Origin: an uncultured Flavobacterium sp.
GTDB lineage: Bacteria; Bacteroidota; Bacteroidia; Flavobacteriales; Flavobacteriaceae
NCBI RefSeq assembly: GCF_943913405.1
Contig: NZ_CALTYA010000011.1
Coordinates: 31,353 to 95,352, forward strand
Length of the DNA stretch: 64,000 nt
Reading direction: 5' to 3'
The translations under genes and the position numbers were made by a program. The first letter of the stretch is position 1. Each line of letters opens with the position of its first letter. This document shows positions 34,166 through 43,228 of this stretch, one piece after another. The notes under the pieces were generated by a model, which searched no databases, had not been told where the DNA came from, and saw only the letters and a program-made list of their open reading frames with translations.

Positions 34166-34843
34166 TTAAGGAGTTGAAGAAGAAACCTGCAATACTTTTC
34201 CGTTATAAAACTGGTTTCCTTTTAAGGTAAAATCATAAATATAATCAGCCATTTGACTTGCCGAAAGCGGTGCTTCATAACCAGGAAAAGCTTCTGCTAA
34301 CATTTCAGTTTGCACAGAACCTAATGCTAAAACATTAAACGCGATTCCTTGTTCTTTATATTCTTCAGATAGTAATTCTGAAAGCGTAATTACGGCTCCC
34401 TTACTTGAACTGTAAGCTGAAAGTCCGGCAAATTTCATACTCCCTTGAATTCCTCCCATGGAACTGATTGTTACGACGTGGCTTCCTTTCTGCAAATAAG
34501 GCAGGGCAATTCGAGTCAAAGCAGCAACTCCAAAAACATTTACTTTATAAATATTTTCAAAATCTTCAACCGTAGTTTCTGAAAAAGGTTTCAGCAATAA
34601 GGCGCCTGCATTGTGCACAATCGCGTCTACATTTTTCCAAGCTGATTTCAAGAAATTTTCTACTTTTTGCAAATCTTCTTCTTTGGATAAATCAACTGAA
34701 AGACAGGTTATATTTTTATTTTCAAGCAAAGCCTGAGGTGTTTTTCTGGAAATTGCCAAAACATTGTGGCCGTCATTAGCGAATTTTAAGGCCAATTCAT
34801 AACCAATTCCCCTACTCGTTCCCGAGATAATTATATTTTTCAT
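34166..34843 (-). CDS. SDR-family oxidoreductase
   Basis: The 225-residue protein is a classical short-chain dehydrogenase: GTSRGIGYELALKFA for cofactor binding, NNAG-like VHNAGALL, SSMGG for the catalytic Ser region and YSSSKGA with the catalytic Tyr and Lys. The substrate cannot be inferred. Its start follows the M28 peptidase stop by 9 bp and it precedes the SprT-like gene by 12 bp, so it sits in the middle of a tight minus-strand operon. Confidence 0.9.
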   Translation of the reverse strand: MKNIIISGTSRGIGYELALKFANDGHNVLAISRKTPQALLENKNITCLSVDLSKEEDLQKVENFLKSAWKNVDAIVHNAGALLLKPFSETTVEDFENIYKVNVFGVAALTRIALPYLQKGSHVVTISSMGGIQGSMKFAGLSAYSSSKGAVITLSELLSEEYKEQGIAFNVLALGSVQTEMLAEAFPGYEAPLSASQMADYIYDFTLKGNQFYNGKVLQVSSSTP

Positions 34844-34852
34844 TCGTAAAAA

Positions 34853-35809
34853 TTACTTTTTAAGTGCGATTTCTTTAGTTGGCGAATTCGTCATTTTTTC
34901 AATTACCGGCAACATGTCTTGCACAAAAGAAGCCATGTGCGCCGTGTCCATTAATTTAAATTCGTCTTGTGGCTGGTGATAATATTCAAAATTTTCGAAG
35001 TCAAAAGTACAAACTGTTTGCGCAGGAATTCCGAATTCTGTGAAAAAAGGATAATTATCTGAAGCCATAAAAAGTCGGTAAGTCAATTCTTGCTGTACAA
35101 ATCCGATTAAGTTTTTGCCTGCATATTCATTAAATTTTGAAGCCATGTTTGATTTCCCGTAACCTGTGATATATGCTGTAAAATCACGTTTCATAGGAAC
35201 TCCGATCATTTCAAAATTAAGCATCGTATAAATATTGAAATTCTTCTCTTTTAGTTTTTTAGCTAGATGTTTCGACCCTAAAAGTCCTTTTTCTTCTGCT
35301 GTAAAAAAAGCAAAAAGAATGCTTCGTTTATTAGATTTTGTTTTCCCGAAATATTTCACAACTTCAGTTACAGCAGTTGTTCCCGAAGCATTGTCATTTG
35401 CTCCGTTATTAATTTTATCGCCCTCAACTGCATCTAATAAAAGTCCGATGTGATCATAATGCGCTCCAATTACCACAAACTCATTTTTTAATTTCGGATC
35501 ATTTCCTTCAATAAAACCTACAATATTATAAGCCGTTTTTGGGAAATCCTTCAAGGTATCTTTATACGTAGAAAAATAAGGCTTCACATTATTATCCGCA
35601 TAAATCTTCTCTAAATAATTGACAGCTTTTTCCATGCTTTTTGAACCTGGATCACGGCCTTCTAATTCATCCGAAGATAAAAATTGCAATGTTTTTGAAA
35701 CTGATTCTTGGCTTACTTTATAATTAATTTCTGAAGCAGATTCAACAACAGCTGTATTTGACTTGCATCCGAAAATAAATACAGGAAGTAAATAGAATAT
35801 TTTTTTCAT
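34853..35809 (-). CDS. M28-family zinc aminopeptidase, lipoprotein
   Basis: Start was set at 35809, where MKKIFYLLPVFIFGC gives a lipoprotein signal with lipobox IFGC; the upstream in-frame ATG would add 25 residues before it. The 318-residue protein has the M28 metal-binding pattern: GAHYDHIG, NGANDNASGTTAVTE and TAEEKGLLGS with the catalytic Glu, then a later His near NYPFF. It should cleave N-terminal residues from peptides at the membrane or surface. It is the first gene of a minus-strand operon. Confidence 0.9.
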   Translation of the reverse strand: MKKIFYLLPVFIFGCKSNTAVVESASEINYKVSQESVSKTLQFLSSDELEGRDPGSKSMEKAVNYLEKIYADNNVKPYFSTYKDTLKDFPKTAYNIVGFIEGNDPKLKNEFVVIGAHYDHIGLLLDAVEGDKINNGANDNASGTTAVTEVVKYFGKTKSNKRSILFAFFTAEEKGLLGSKHLAKKLKEKNFNIYTMLNFEMIGVPMKRDFTAYITGYGKSNMASKFNEYAGKNLIGFVQQELTYRLFMASDNYPFFTEFGIPAQTVCTFDFENFEYYHQPQDEFKLMDTAHMASFVQDMLPVIEKMTNSPTKEIALKK

Positions 35810-36126
35810 TGGTTTTTGGATTGATTGATTTATTGCTAAAATAAAAAAAATACAATAACAACAGCTCTTTTTATGGCGGAACAAATTCTATAGAAATCAT
35901 GAAAATTTGCATTCCACAAAAAACTTGTTGACAAATTCCACACTTTTGGCCACAAATTCCACACAAATACTCATTTGGATAATTGCAGAAATTTATCCTA
36001 AAAAACAAAAATCTCTTATTTTACAATACTTTACAAATAAATAACCTTGCTCTGTTTCTATTGGCACATTTTTTTCATTACTCTAATCGAAAAAGAAATT
36101 ATTACAAACACAAAATAAATATTGTT
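35810..36126. promoter_or_regulatory. Divergent intergenic region with paired direct repeats
   Basis: This 317-bp gap holds two copies of ACAAATTCCACAC at 35931-35943 and 35952-35964, 21 bp apart, or two helical turns. A partial copy (ACAAATTCTA) starts at 35881. The phase suggests a paired binding site for a regulator of one of the flanking genes, the M28 peptidase or the small secreted protein. I find no gene here. Confidence 0.45.
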
Positions 36127-36423
36127 ATGAAAAAGATTTTTTTATTAGCCGCAATCGCATTAGGATTTGGAATCAATGCTAACGCTGCACAAGTTGAAAA
36201 CAGCAAAGAAATTTCAATCTTACAAGAAAAAGAATACAAACCAGTTGAGCCTTCTGCAATTCCTGCAGATGTATTGAAAAAAATCAGTGCAAAATATGGT
36301 GGCTACACACTTAAAGAAGCACATGTTGCTGCTGACGGAGAATACAAATTGGTTGTATCAAAAGATGACAAAACAGTTACAGCATATTTCTCATCGACAG
36401 GTGAGTTTGTTAAAGAAGCATAG
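36127..36423 (+). CDS. Small secreted PepSY-like protein
   Basis: Start was set at 36127, where MKKIFLLAAIALGFG gives a signal peptide cut at ANAA; the upstream open stretch lacks any gene-like start. The 98-residue product resembles PepSY-like (DUF2874) secreted proteins: PADVLKKISAKYGGYTLKEAHVAADGEYKLVVSKDDKTVTAYFSSTGEF. Such small periplasmic proteins are of unknown role, and several flavobacterial ones are highly expressed. It is monocistronic with its own terminator. Confidence 0.75.
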   Translation: MKKIFLLAAIALGFGINANAAQVENSKEISILQEKEYKPVEPSAIPADVLKKISAKYGGYTLKEAHVAADGEYKLVVSKDDKTVTAYFSSTGEFVKEA

Positions 36424-36467
36424 TTTAAGTTAAGTTTGTTGAAGGAAGAATTTATTCTTCGCAATAT

Positions 36468-36505
36468 AAAGGAGATGTGGGGGCATCTCCTTTATTGTTT
36501 TATAT
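36468..36505 (+). terminator. Terminator after the small secreted protein
   Basis: AAAGGAGATG pairs with CATCTCCTTT around TGGGGG, with a T-rich tail. A second small hairpin (GAAGAAT/ATTCTTC) lies just before it at 36445-36460. Confidence 0.8.
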
Positions 36506-36547
36506 ATATTATAACATATATTAACACTTAAAATTGGTTTAAAATTT

Positions 36548-36555
36548 TAATTTTG
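36548..36555 (+). promoter_or_regulatory. -7 element of the response-regulator gene
   Basis: TAATTTTG is an exact TAnnTTTG match 24 bp before the ATG at 36580. The -33 half is not clear. Confidence 0.45.
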
Positions 36556-36579
36556 TAAAAAACACATCCCCTTTTCTAA

Positions 36580-37923
36580 ATGGCTTCAAAAATTCTAGTG
36601 ATCGATGACGATACTTCTTTCTGCGTAATGCTAAAGACTTTTTTGCAAAAAAAAGGCTATGAAGTAACGAATGCTTTTACAGCTAAAGAAGCCGAAGAAG
36701 CAATTAAAAATCAAACCTTTGACGTGGTTTTGACGGATATCAGACTGCCTGACAGCGATGGAATCCAAATTTTAAAAAGCATCAAGGAAGTTTCATTTGC
36801 TACGCAGGTAATTTTAATGACGGGCTACACAGATATCAAAACTGCAGTCAGCGCCATGAAAATGGGAGCCTATGATTATGTAGGAAAGCCAATCAATCCA
36901 GATGAGATTCTGCATACAATTGAACAATCGCTGAAAAAGAAAGCGGAAAAACCCGAAGTTTCTGAAAAGAAAGCGGAAAAACAGATTGTTCCAACTTCAG
37001 CATTTGTCAAAGGAATCAGTTCTACTTCAGATAAACTTCACGAATATATAAATTTAGTTTCCCCAACGAATATGTCGGTTTTGATTATCGGCGACAGCGG
37101 CACGGGAAAAGAATATATTGCCCACACCATCCATACTTTAAGCAAGAGAAAAGAAAAGCCTTTTATTGCGGTTGATTGTGGCGCGATTCCAAAAGAATTG
37201 GCTTCAAGCGAATTCTTCGGACATATAAAAGGTTCGTTTACTGGAGCAATTAATGACAAAGTTGGACATTTTGAGGCTGCAAACGGCGGGACATTATTTT
37301 TGGACGAAGTAGGAAATTTATCTTACGAAGTCCAAATCCAATTGCTTCGTGCCTTGCAGGAAAGAAAAGTAAAACCTGTAGGAAGCAATCACGAAATAAA
37401 AGTCGACATCAGAGTTGTAGCGGCCACAAATGAAGATTTGTCAGAAGCTGTAAAACGTGGTGATTTTAGAGAAGATTTGTATCACCGCTTAAATGAGTTT
37501 TGTATTCAAGCGCCGAAACTTTCAGAAAGAAAACACGATATCATGATTTTTGCCCACCACTTTTTAGCGCAGGCAAATGATGATTTAGAGAAAAACATCC
37601 AAGGTTTTGACAACGAAGTCATTGAACTTTTCATGAATTATGACTGGCCAGGAAATCTCCGAGAGATGAAAAACACGATTAAAAGATCGGTTTTATTGAC
37701 CAAAGGCGATTTTATTCCGAGTGAAGTTTTGCCACAAGAAATGCTTTCTTCAAGCAATGAAAGCGAACTTTCAGTTTCTTATTATTCTAAAGAAAATGAG
37801 GAAACTGCTATTCGTTCAGCCTTGGAAAGAGCCGGATTCAATAAAAGCAAGGCTGCGAAACTGTTGAACATTGACAGAAAAACACTTTACAACAAATTGA
37901 AATTATACAGCATTGATCTCTAA
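36580..37923 (+). CDS. Sigma-54-dependent response regulator (NtrC family)
   Basis: The 447-residue protein has a receiver domain with acceptor Asp53 (LTDIRLPDSDG), an AAA+ domain with Walker A GDSGTGKE (171-178) and the sigma-54 contact loop GSFTGA (218-223; the consensus is GAFTGA, Ser at position 2 being a common variant), and a Fis-type helix-turn-helix (AKLLNIDRKTLYNKL). It activates sigma-54 promoters when phosphorylated. The convergent hybrid histidine kinase, whose stop overlaps this one by 4 bp, is the likely partner. Targets are not known. Confidence 0.93.
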   Translation: MASKILVIDDDTSFCVMLKTFLQKKGYEVTNAFTAKEAEEAIKNQTFDVVLTDIRLPDSDGIQILKSIKEVSFATQVILMTGYTDIKTAVSAMKMGAYDYVGKPINPDEILHTIEQSLKKKAEKPEVSEKKAEKQIVPTSAFVKGISSTSDKLHEYINLVSPTNMSVLIIGDSGTGKEYIAHTIHTLSKRKEKPFIAVDCGAIPKELASSEFFGHIKGSFTGAINDKVGHFEAANGGTLFLDEVGNLSYEVQIQLLRALQERKVKPVGSNHEIKVDIRVVAATNEDLSEAVKRGDFREDLYHRLNEFCIQAPKLSERKHDIMIFAHHFLAQANDDLEKNIQGFDNEVIELFMNYDWPGNLREMKNTIKRSVLLTKGDFIPSEVLPQEMLSSSNESELSVSYYSKENEETAIRSALERAGFNKSKAAKLLNIDRKTLYNKLKLYSIDL

Positions 37924-40352
37924 TTGATCTGCTTTTTCAATTCTGAAACCAGTTGTTTTAGCTTGTCAAAAATCACTTCCATATATTCTTCTGTTTGGAT
38001 TTTATCGAAATTTAGCGTTTGGTCTTCCACTGGCTCTAGCAAATCAGAAATGGTATACACTTCCATTTGCTTTAACATCGGAATCATTTTGTGTGCAATC
38101 TCAGCCATTTTCGGCAAATCCATTTGAGAAGTCGCTTCTTTTAAAGCTTCGCAGTTTTCAGCTACGCTGGCAATAAAAGTTTCTACAATCAATTTCAAAG
38201 ATTCAGGATCATTCTGCGTAAATTTATTCAAGCTCGAAAGATCAAACAGCTTTTCATTTTTTCTGGCTTCGTCGACTTGCACAGAAACATCCATAGGTTT
38301 TCCTTCAAAAATTGATTTCATTAAAAGCAATAATTCTTCTAATTTCAAAGGTTTTGAATGAAAAGCTGTAAATCCTTTACTAGTAAAATCTTCTGGATTG
38401 AGATTTCTTTTTCCTGACAAGGCAATTACCGGAATTGTTGCTACTTTCTTACTATTATTATTCCTGATAATTCTGACCAATTCAAATCCGTCGATATTTG
38501 GCATTTGAATATCGCTCAAAACCATATCGAAATTTTCGTATTCCAATAGATTTCTAACTTTTGTAGCATCAACCAGAGTGGTAACTTTCACAGGATAATT
38601 TGAAAAAATTTCCTTCATAAGCGAAAGTTGCATCGCATCATCATCCACAATCAAAATACGCTTATCTCTTAAAAATTCAAACTCTGAATCAATTATAGAA
38701 ACTGGAATTTCAACTTTCTCTTCTATAACTTTTATGTCAGATTTTATAGCCGGAATGGTAATCGTAAAAATTGAACCTTCATTTTCTTCACTGTCCAAAG
38801 TAATTTTTCCTTTTAAAAGGCGAAGCATTTTTTTGGCAATTGTTAATCCCAAACCTGTTCCTCCAAATTTCTTTTCGATTCCAGAATGCGCTTGCGTAAA
38901 TTCTTTAAAAACAGCTTTTTGCTTATTTTTTGCAATCCCGATTCCTGTGTCGATTACAGAAATAACAATATTTTCATCTTCAATTTTTGCAATGACTTCA
39001 ACCGAACCTTCCTGTGTGAATTTGATAGCATTTGAAATCAAATTTGTCAAAATCTGCTTCAATCGATACGGATCAGAAATATAATTATCATCCAAAACAT
39101 CTTCTACATCCCAATTTAATTCGATGCTTTTATTTTCGGCATTTGGCTCTAAAGGCTTACAGGTATTTTCAATCAAATCCTTGAAATTGAAACTTACTTT
39201 TTCAATATTGATTCGGTCATTTTCTAATTTAGAAAAATCAACTAAGTCATTAACTAACTTCAAAATATAATTTGAAGAATGTTTTATATTGTCTAAATAT
39301 TGCTTTTGCTTCGGATTGATTTCAGTATTTTTGAGCAAATCAGAAAACCCGATTACGCTTCCCAAAGGTGTTTGGATATCATGCGTTACAGTCGCCAAAA
39401 GCATCATTTTACTGCGTAATAAATCTTCTTTTTCAGAATTTAATACTTCGAGCTGATTCCTATAATTCTGGTTTATTGTCAAATCCCGAATAATGATGGA
39501 AGCGAAAATTATCAGCAGAAAAAAGGTAATCGCTCCAACCCAGGCAATAGTTTCCAAAGTATTATCAATGGCCAATTTTGACTCATTAATTTTGTCATAC
39601 GATTTCTCTAAAATTTGTTTTTCTAGGGAAGAAAGCACAATTCGAAGCTGGTCAGAAATAATTCTGTTTTCGTCCAGCATTTTCTGTTCTTTCTTGAACA
39701 ATTGGTATTTTAGCTTGTTGTCTTTGATAATGATTTTGGTTAAAACGTCCTCAAAAGCCATCGCAAGCGAATCATTTGAAAGCTGTAATCTTCCTAATGA
39801 ATCCAACTGTTTCTCCGTCAAAACAGAATTCAAAAAATCTGTATATTGTGATTTTCTAGTAAACTTTACAGGCTTAACATTCTGAACGAGAGAATCTTTT
39901 ACTTTATAAATTCGGCTTACTGCACGGTCAAAAGTGGTTTGCTTGTCATAAAAATTCCTAAACTTGATAATCTCATTGATACTATTTCGTTTCTTTTTCA
40001 AAAGCCTTTGAATAGCATCTAATTTTGCTAATTGAACCGTATCGCTTTCTATTTTTATAGCCTCAATTTCACCGTTTACGCTATCTAAAAGTTTATTATA
40101 TTCAGCATAATCAGCCGACGAACCTGTCAAGATTGAGTTTCTGCCGACCGCTTCAGAGGCGTAAAGATTGGCAATGGCATTACTAATTTTAATAATTTGC
40201 TGGTTATCAGAATTCACATCTTTATTCGGAATCGCCGCCTTCAAAATCTCAGTATAAATAAACCAAATAGAAAAACCAGCTATCACAAAAAGCAATAAAT
40301 AGCCTACAATAACTTTTCCTTTTAATGACCTTGACCTGTGCTTTTGACTCAT
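37920..40352 (-). CDS. Hybrid histidine kinase with receiver and HPt domains
   Basis: The 810-residue membrane kinase has transmembrane segments at about 13-36 and 269-290 flanking a helical periplasmic sensor, a HisKA domain with phosphoacceptor His324 (ATVTHDIQTP), a HATPase domain with DTGIGI and GGTGLGLTI, a receiver domain (VDDDAM, LSDIQMPNIDG) and a C-terminal HPt domain (AHKMIPML). The phosphate path would be His to Asp to His and then probably to the NtrC-like regulator encoded convergently. The sensor ligand is unknown. It is followed by a terminator-like gap before the next minus-strand gene upstream. Confidence 0.92.
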   Translation of the reverse strand: MSQKHRSRSLKGKVIVGYLLLFVIAGFSIWFIYTEILKAAIPNKDVNSDNQQIIKISNAIANLYASEAVGRNSILTGSSADYAEYNKLLDSVNGEIEAIKIESDTVQLAKLDAIQRLLKKKRNSINEIIKFRNFYDKQTTFDRAVSRIYKVKDSLVQNVKPVKFTRKSQYTDFLNSVLTEKQLDSLGRLQLSNDSLAMAFEDVLTKIIIKDNKLKYQLFKKEQKMLDENRIISDQLRIVLSSLEKQILEKSYDKINESKLAIDNTLETIAWVGAITFFLLIIFASIIIRDLTINQNYRNQLEVLNSEKEDLLRSKMMLLATVTHDIQTPLGSVIGFSDLLKNTEINPKQKQYLDNIKHSSNYILKLVNDLVDFSKLENDRINIEKVSFNFKDLIENTCKPLEPNAENKSIELNWDVEDVLDDNYISDPYRLKQILTNLISNAIKFTQEGSVEVIAKIEDENIVISVIDTGIGIAKNKQKAVFKEFTQAHSGIEKKFGGTGLGLTIAKKMLRLLKGKITLDSEENEGSIFTITIPAIKSDIKVIEEKVEIPVSIIDSEFEFLRDKRILIVDDDAMQLSLMKEIFSNYPVKVTTLVDATKVRNLLEYENFDMVLSDIQMPNIDGFELVRIIRNNNSKKVATIPVIALSGKRNLNPEDFTSKGFTAFHSKPLKLEELLLLMKSIFEGKPMDVSVQVDEARKNEKLFDLSSLNKFTQNDPESLKLIVETFIASVAENCEALKEATSQMDLPKMAEIAHKMIPMLKQMEVYTISDLLEPVEDQTLNFDKIQTEEYMEVIFDKLKQLVSELKKQIN

Positions 40353-40387
40353 ACCGATAAAGATAGTATTTTCTGATAATTTGTTCC

Positions 40388-40417
40388 AAAAAAAATCCAG
40401 CAGTGATTGCTGGATTT
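40388..40417 (-). terminator. Terminator after the acyl-CoA dehydrogenase gene
   Basis: AAATCCAGCA pairs with TGCTGGATTT around a 5-base loop and the minus strand continues with eight T. It separates the dehydrogenase from the kinase gene downstream. Confidence 0.85.
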
Positions 40418-40437
40418 AAATTTATAAAAAGTATTTC

Positions 40438-41580
40438 TTAGTCTGCAAGAATGCTTCTAGAAATTACGATTCTTTGAATTTCAGAAGTTCCTTCATAAAT
40501 CTGCGTAATTTTTGCATCACGCATCATTCTTTCCACGTGATATTCTCGAACATAACCGTTTCCTCCGTGAATCTGAACGGCTTCAATCGTAGTATCCATT
40601 GCAGTTTGAGAAGCGAAAAGTTTTGCCATTGCACCAGATTGCGAAATATCCTGACCGTTATCTTTTTCGTAGGCCGCTTTAAAACATAACATTTCTGCCG
40701 CGCTAATTTGCGTTGCCATATCTGCCAATTTGAAAGCGATGGCTTGGTGTTTTGAAATTTCTTTCCCGAAAGCTTTTCTTTCTTTTGAATACTTCAAAGC
40801 CAATTCATAAGCGCCAGTTGCTATTCCCAAAGCTTGAGAAGCAATCCCGATTCTTCCGCCGTTCAAAACCGCCATTGCGAAATTAAATCCGAAACCGTCA
40901 GCACCGATTCTGTTTTCTTTTGGAACTTTTACGTCAGAAAACATCAAAGAATGCGTGTCAGAACCACGAATTCCCATTTTTTGTTCTTTTGGCCCAATGT
41001 CAAAACCAGCCCAACCTTTTTCAACAATAAAAGCATTGATTCCTTTGTGGCCTTTTTCAACGTCAGTATGTGCGATTACGATGTAAGTCGAAGCAGTCGA
41101 ACCGTTTGTAATCCAGTTTTTTGTTCCGTTTAATAAATAGTAATCGCCTTTGTCAATTGCCGTAGTTTTTTGCGAAGTAGCGTCACTTCCCGCTTCAGGC
41201 TCAGAAAGACAAAATGCTCCGATTACTTCACCTTTTGCCAAAGGCACTAAATATTTTTGTTTTTGCTCTTCGTTGCAATATTTTTCCAAACCTGCGCAAA
41301 CCAATGAATTGTTTACAGACATCACAACAGCTGCCGAAGCATCGACTTTTGCAATTTCTTTCATCGCCAAAATATAAGAAATGCTGTCTAATCCAGAACC
41401 GCCATATTTTGGGTCAACCATCATCCCTAGAAAACCTAGTTCAGCCATCATTTTCACCTGTTCTGTTGGAAATTTTGAGTGTTCGTCTCTCTCAATTACA
41501 CCTGGCAACAATTCATTTTGAGCAAAATCTCTTGCTGCTTGCTGAATCATTAAGTGTTCTTCGGTTAATTTAAAATCCAT
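40438..41580 (-). CDS. Acyl-CoA dehydrogenase
   Basis: The 380-residue protein is a standard flavin-dependent acyl-CoA dehydrogenase: FCLSEPEAGSD and NGTKNWITNG in the middle, and YEGTSEIQRIVISR at the end, with the catalytic Glu in the YEG region as in butyryl-type enzymes. It makes the 2,3-double bond of short-chain acyl-CoA. The start at 41580 (MDFKLTEEHL) is supported by a promoter at 41624-41654; the upstream in-frame ATG would lie upstream of it. It is divergent from anmK and ends at its own terminator. Confidence 0.93.
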   Translation of the reverse strand: MDFKLTEEHLMIQQAARDFAQNELLPGVIERDEHSKFPTEQVKMMAELGFLGMMVDPKYGGSGLDSISYILAMKEIAKVDASAAVVMSVNNSLVCAGLEKYCNEEQKQKYLVPLAKGEVIGAFCLSEPEAGSDATSQKTTAIDKGDYYLLNGTKNWITNGSTASTYIVIAHTDVEKGHKGINAFIVEKGWAGFDIGPKEQKMGIRGSDTHSLMFSDVKVPKENRIGADGFGFNFAMAVLNGGRIGIASQALGIATGAYELALKYSKERKAFGKEISKHQAIAFKLADMATQISAAEMLCFKAAYEKDNGQDISQSGAMAKLFASQTAMDTTIEAVQIHGGNGYVREYHVERMMRDAKITQIYEGTSEIQRIVISRSILAD

Positions 41581-41623
41581 AATTTCTAAAGGTATTATTT
41601 GCCGTTTGTTGTTTTTTTGTGCC

Positions 41624-41654
41624 CAAATGTAAATATTAATTATCAAATTTTCAA
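41624..41654 (-). promoter_or_regulatory. Promoter of the acyl-CoA dehydrogenase gene
   Basis: On the minus strand TACATTTG (plus 41624-41631) is an exact -7 match and TTG (plus 41652-41654) lies 20 bp upstream. Transcription would begin near 41617, which rules out the long start at 41676. Confidence 0.65.
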
Positions 41655-41664
41655 TAAGAATACT

Positions 41665-41672
41665 TAATTTTG
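41665..41672 (+). promoter_or_regulatory. -7 element just before anmK (leaderless candidate)
   Basis: TAATTTTG is an exact match ending 5 bp before the ATG of anmK at 41678. If used, the transcript would start at or next to the start codon. No -33 TTG is visible. Confidence 0.35.
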
Positions 41673-41677
41673 GCATT

Positions 41678-42745
41678 ATGATTACAGAAAGCTATAACGT
41701 TATCGGAGTGATGTCAGGAACTTCTTTAGATGGAGTCGATTTAGCTCATATAATTCTCAAAAATAAGGAAAACAAATGGCATTTTGAAATTCAGGAAGCA
41801 ACCGCAATTCCGTATTCCGACGAATGGATTTCAAGATTAAAAAAAGCTATCGATTTCTCGGAAGTTGAATTGAAAAAACTCAATGAAGATTATACCTTAT
41901 TATTAGGAGGAATTATTTCAGATTTTATCCAAGAAAACAAACTCGAAAATTTAGACGGAATTTGTTCTCACGGACACACAATTTTACACCAGCCACAAAA
42001 CGGATTCACGTTGCAAATCGGAAACCTTCCGAATATTTCAAAACTTATCAACCAGAAAGTCATATGTGATTTCAGAGTTCAAGATGTGGAATTGGGAGGA
42101 CAAGGCGCGCCTTTGGTTCCGATTGGCGATCGTTTTCTTTTTTCGGAATATGATTATTGCCTGAATCTTGGCGGTTTTTCTAATGTTTCTTTTGAAGAAA
42201 ATGAAAATAGAATTGCTTTTGACATTTCCCCAGTAAATACGGTCTTGAATTTTTACGCGAATCAATTAGGATTGGATTATGACGACAGAGGAAAATTAGC
42301 AAGAAATGGAAAAATCTCTGAATCGCTTTTGGATGAATTAAATGCGATTGATTTTTATTCCAAGAAACATCCGAAGTCTTTAGGTTTTGAATTCGTAAAA
42401 ACCATTGTACTTCCGATGATTGAAAAACATTTAATTTCTTTGGAAGATAAATTAGCCACTTTTATTGAACATATTGCTATCCAAACTTCTTTGGCTTTGC
42501 CTAAAAAAACAGGAAAACTTTTGGCAACAGGCGGTGGCGCTTACAATGATTTTCTGATGGAAAGAATGAAATTCCATTTACCAGAGATGACTTTTGAAAT
42601 TCCAGATGATAAAACGATACAATATAAGGAAGCGCTGATTTTTGGATTATTGGGCGTTTTGAAATTGAGAAATGAAATTAATACGTTAGCGAGCGTGACT
42701 GGCGCGGAAAAAGATCATAGCTCTGGGAAAATATTTTTGCCTTAA
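41678..42745 (+). CDS. anmK: Anhydro-N-acetylmuramic acid kinase
   Basis: The 355-residue enzyme phosphorylates 1,6-anhydro-N-acetylmuramic acid, a recycled peptidoglycan fragment. The start GVMSGTSLDGVDLAHI is the family signature; later VICDFRVQDVELGGQGAPLVP and LLATGGGAYNDFLMERM match the ATP and sugar sites. It is divergent from the acyl-CoA dehydrogenase and followed by a string of three small unrelated genes. The murF gene for cell-wall synthesis lies 7 kb away, with no sign that the two share a transcript. Confidence 0.95.
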   Translation: MITESYNVIGVMSGTSLDGVDLAHIILKNKENKWHFEIQEATAIPYSDEWISRLKKAIDFSEVELKKLNEDYTLLLGGIISDFIQENKLENLDGICSHGHTILHQPQNGFTLQIGNLPNISKLINQKVICDFRVQDVELGGQGAPLVPIGDRFLFSEYDYCLNLGGFSNVSFEENENRIAFDISPVNTVLNFYANQLGLDYDDRGKLARNGKISESLLDELNAIDFYSKKHPKSLGFEFVKTIVLPMIEKHLISLEDKLATFIEHIAIQTSLALPKKTGKLLATGGGAYNDFLMERMKFHLPEMTFEIPDDKTIQYKEALIFGLLGVLKLRNEINTLASVTGAEKDHSSGKIFLP

Positions 42746-42754
42746 TTAATTGAT

Positions 42755-42895
42755 ATGAAAAAAGAAAAATTTACGATAGAGAAAGAAATTCTCATTAAAG
42801 AAATTAAAGAATCGGTTGAAGAAATGAAATTGATTTTAATGGGAAATAAAAAAGGTAGAAACGCTGAAAATTTTTTAAAGAAACTTTTAAAATAA
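42755..42895 (+). CDS. Small Lys/Glu-rich hypothetical protein
   Basis: A 46-codon frame with ATG and TAA starts 9 bp after anmK. The product is highly charged (many Lys and Glu), probably helical, and ends in NAENFLKKLLK. I recognise no family. It is in line with two more small genes and may be part of a short operon with them or with anmK. The short length and lack of a match leave doubt. Confidence 0.45.
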   Translation: MKKEKFTIEKEILIKEIKESVEEMKLILMGNKKGRNAENFLKKLLK

Positions 42896-42916
42896 TCGCA
42901 TCATAATTTTTAATCT

Positions 42917-43228
42917 ATGAATCAAGATCAAAATAATACCGTTTCTGACAACAGAAAATCAAAGATTGCAAAAGGAATACTTTCACTCATTAAACGAATT
43001 GTAATTTGTTTAATATTGATAATTTTATATGTAACACTTTACAATAACTTTTTTTTACCAAACATAGATAGCCATTTTTACGAAAGCTGGTTTTTGGATA
43101 ATTTGATTTCATTTTACGATTTTCTATATTACTCATTTCACATATTTTGGATTGTTCTAATAGTTTTTGTTTTATTTCAACCTCAGATATTAAAATCTTT
43201 TTCATGGCTTAAAAAACATTCTAAATGA
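42917..43228 (+). CDS. Small membrane protein of unknown function
   Basis: The 103-residue protein has two clear membrane segments (IVICLILIILYVTLYNNFFL at about 31-50 and FHIFWIVLIVFVLFQP near 73-92), with a charged N-terminus (QDQNNTVSDNRKSKIAKG). No family is recognised. Its stop overlaps the start of the next gene (ATGA at 43225-43228), so translation is probably coupled. Base composition is very AT-rich, unlike the enzymes on either side. Confidence 0.6.
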   Translation: MNQDQNNTVSDNRKSKIAKGILSLIKRIVICLILIILYVTLYNNFFLPNIDSHFYESWFLDNLISFYDFLYYSFHIFWIVLIVFVLFQPQILKSFSWLKKHSK

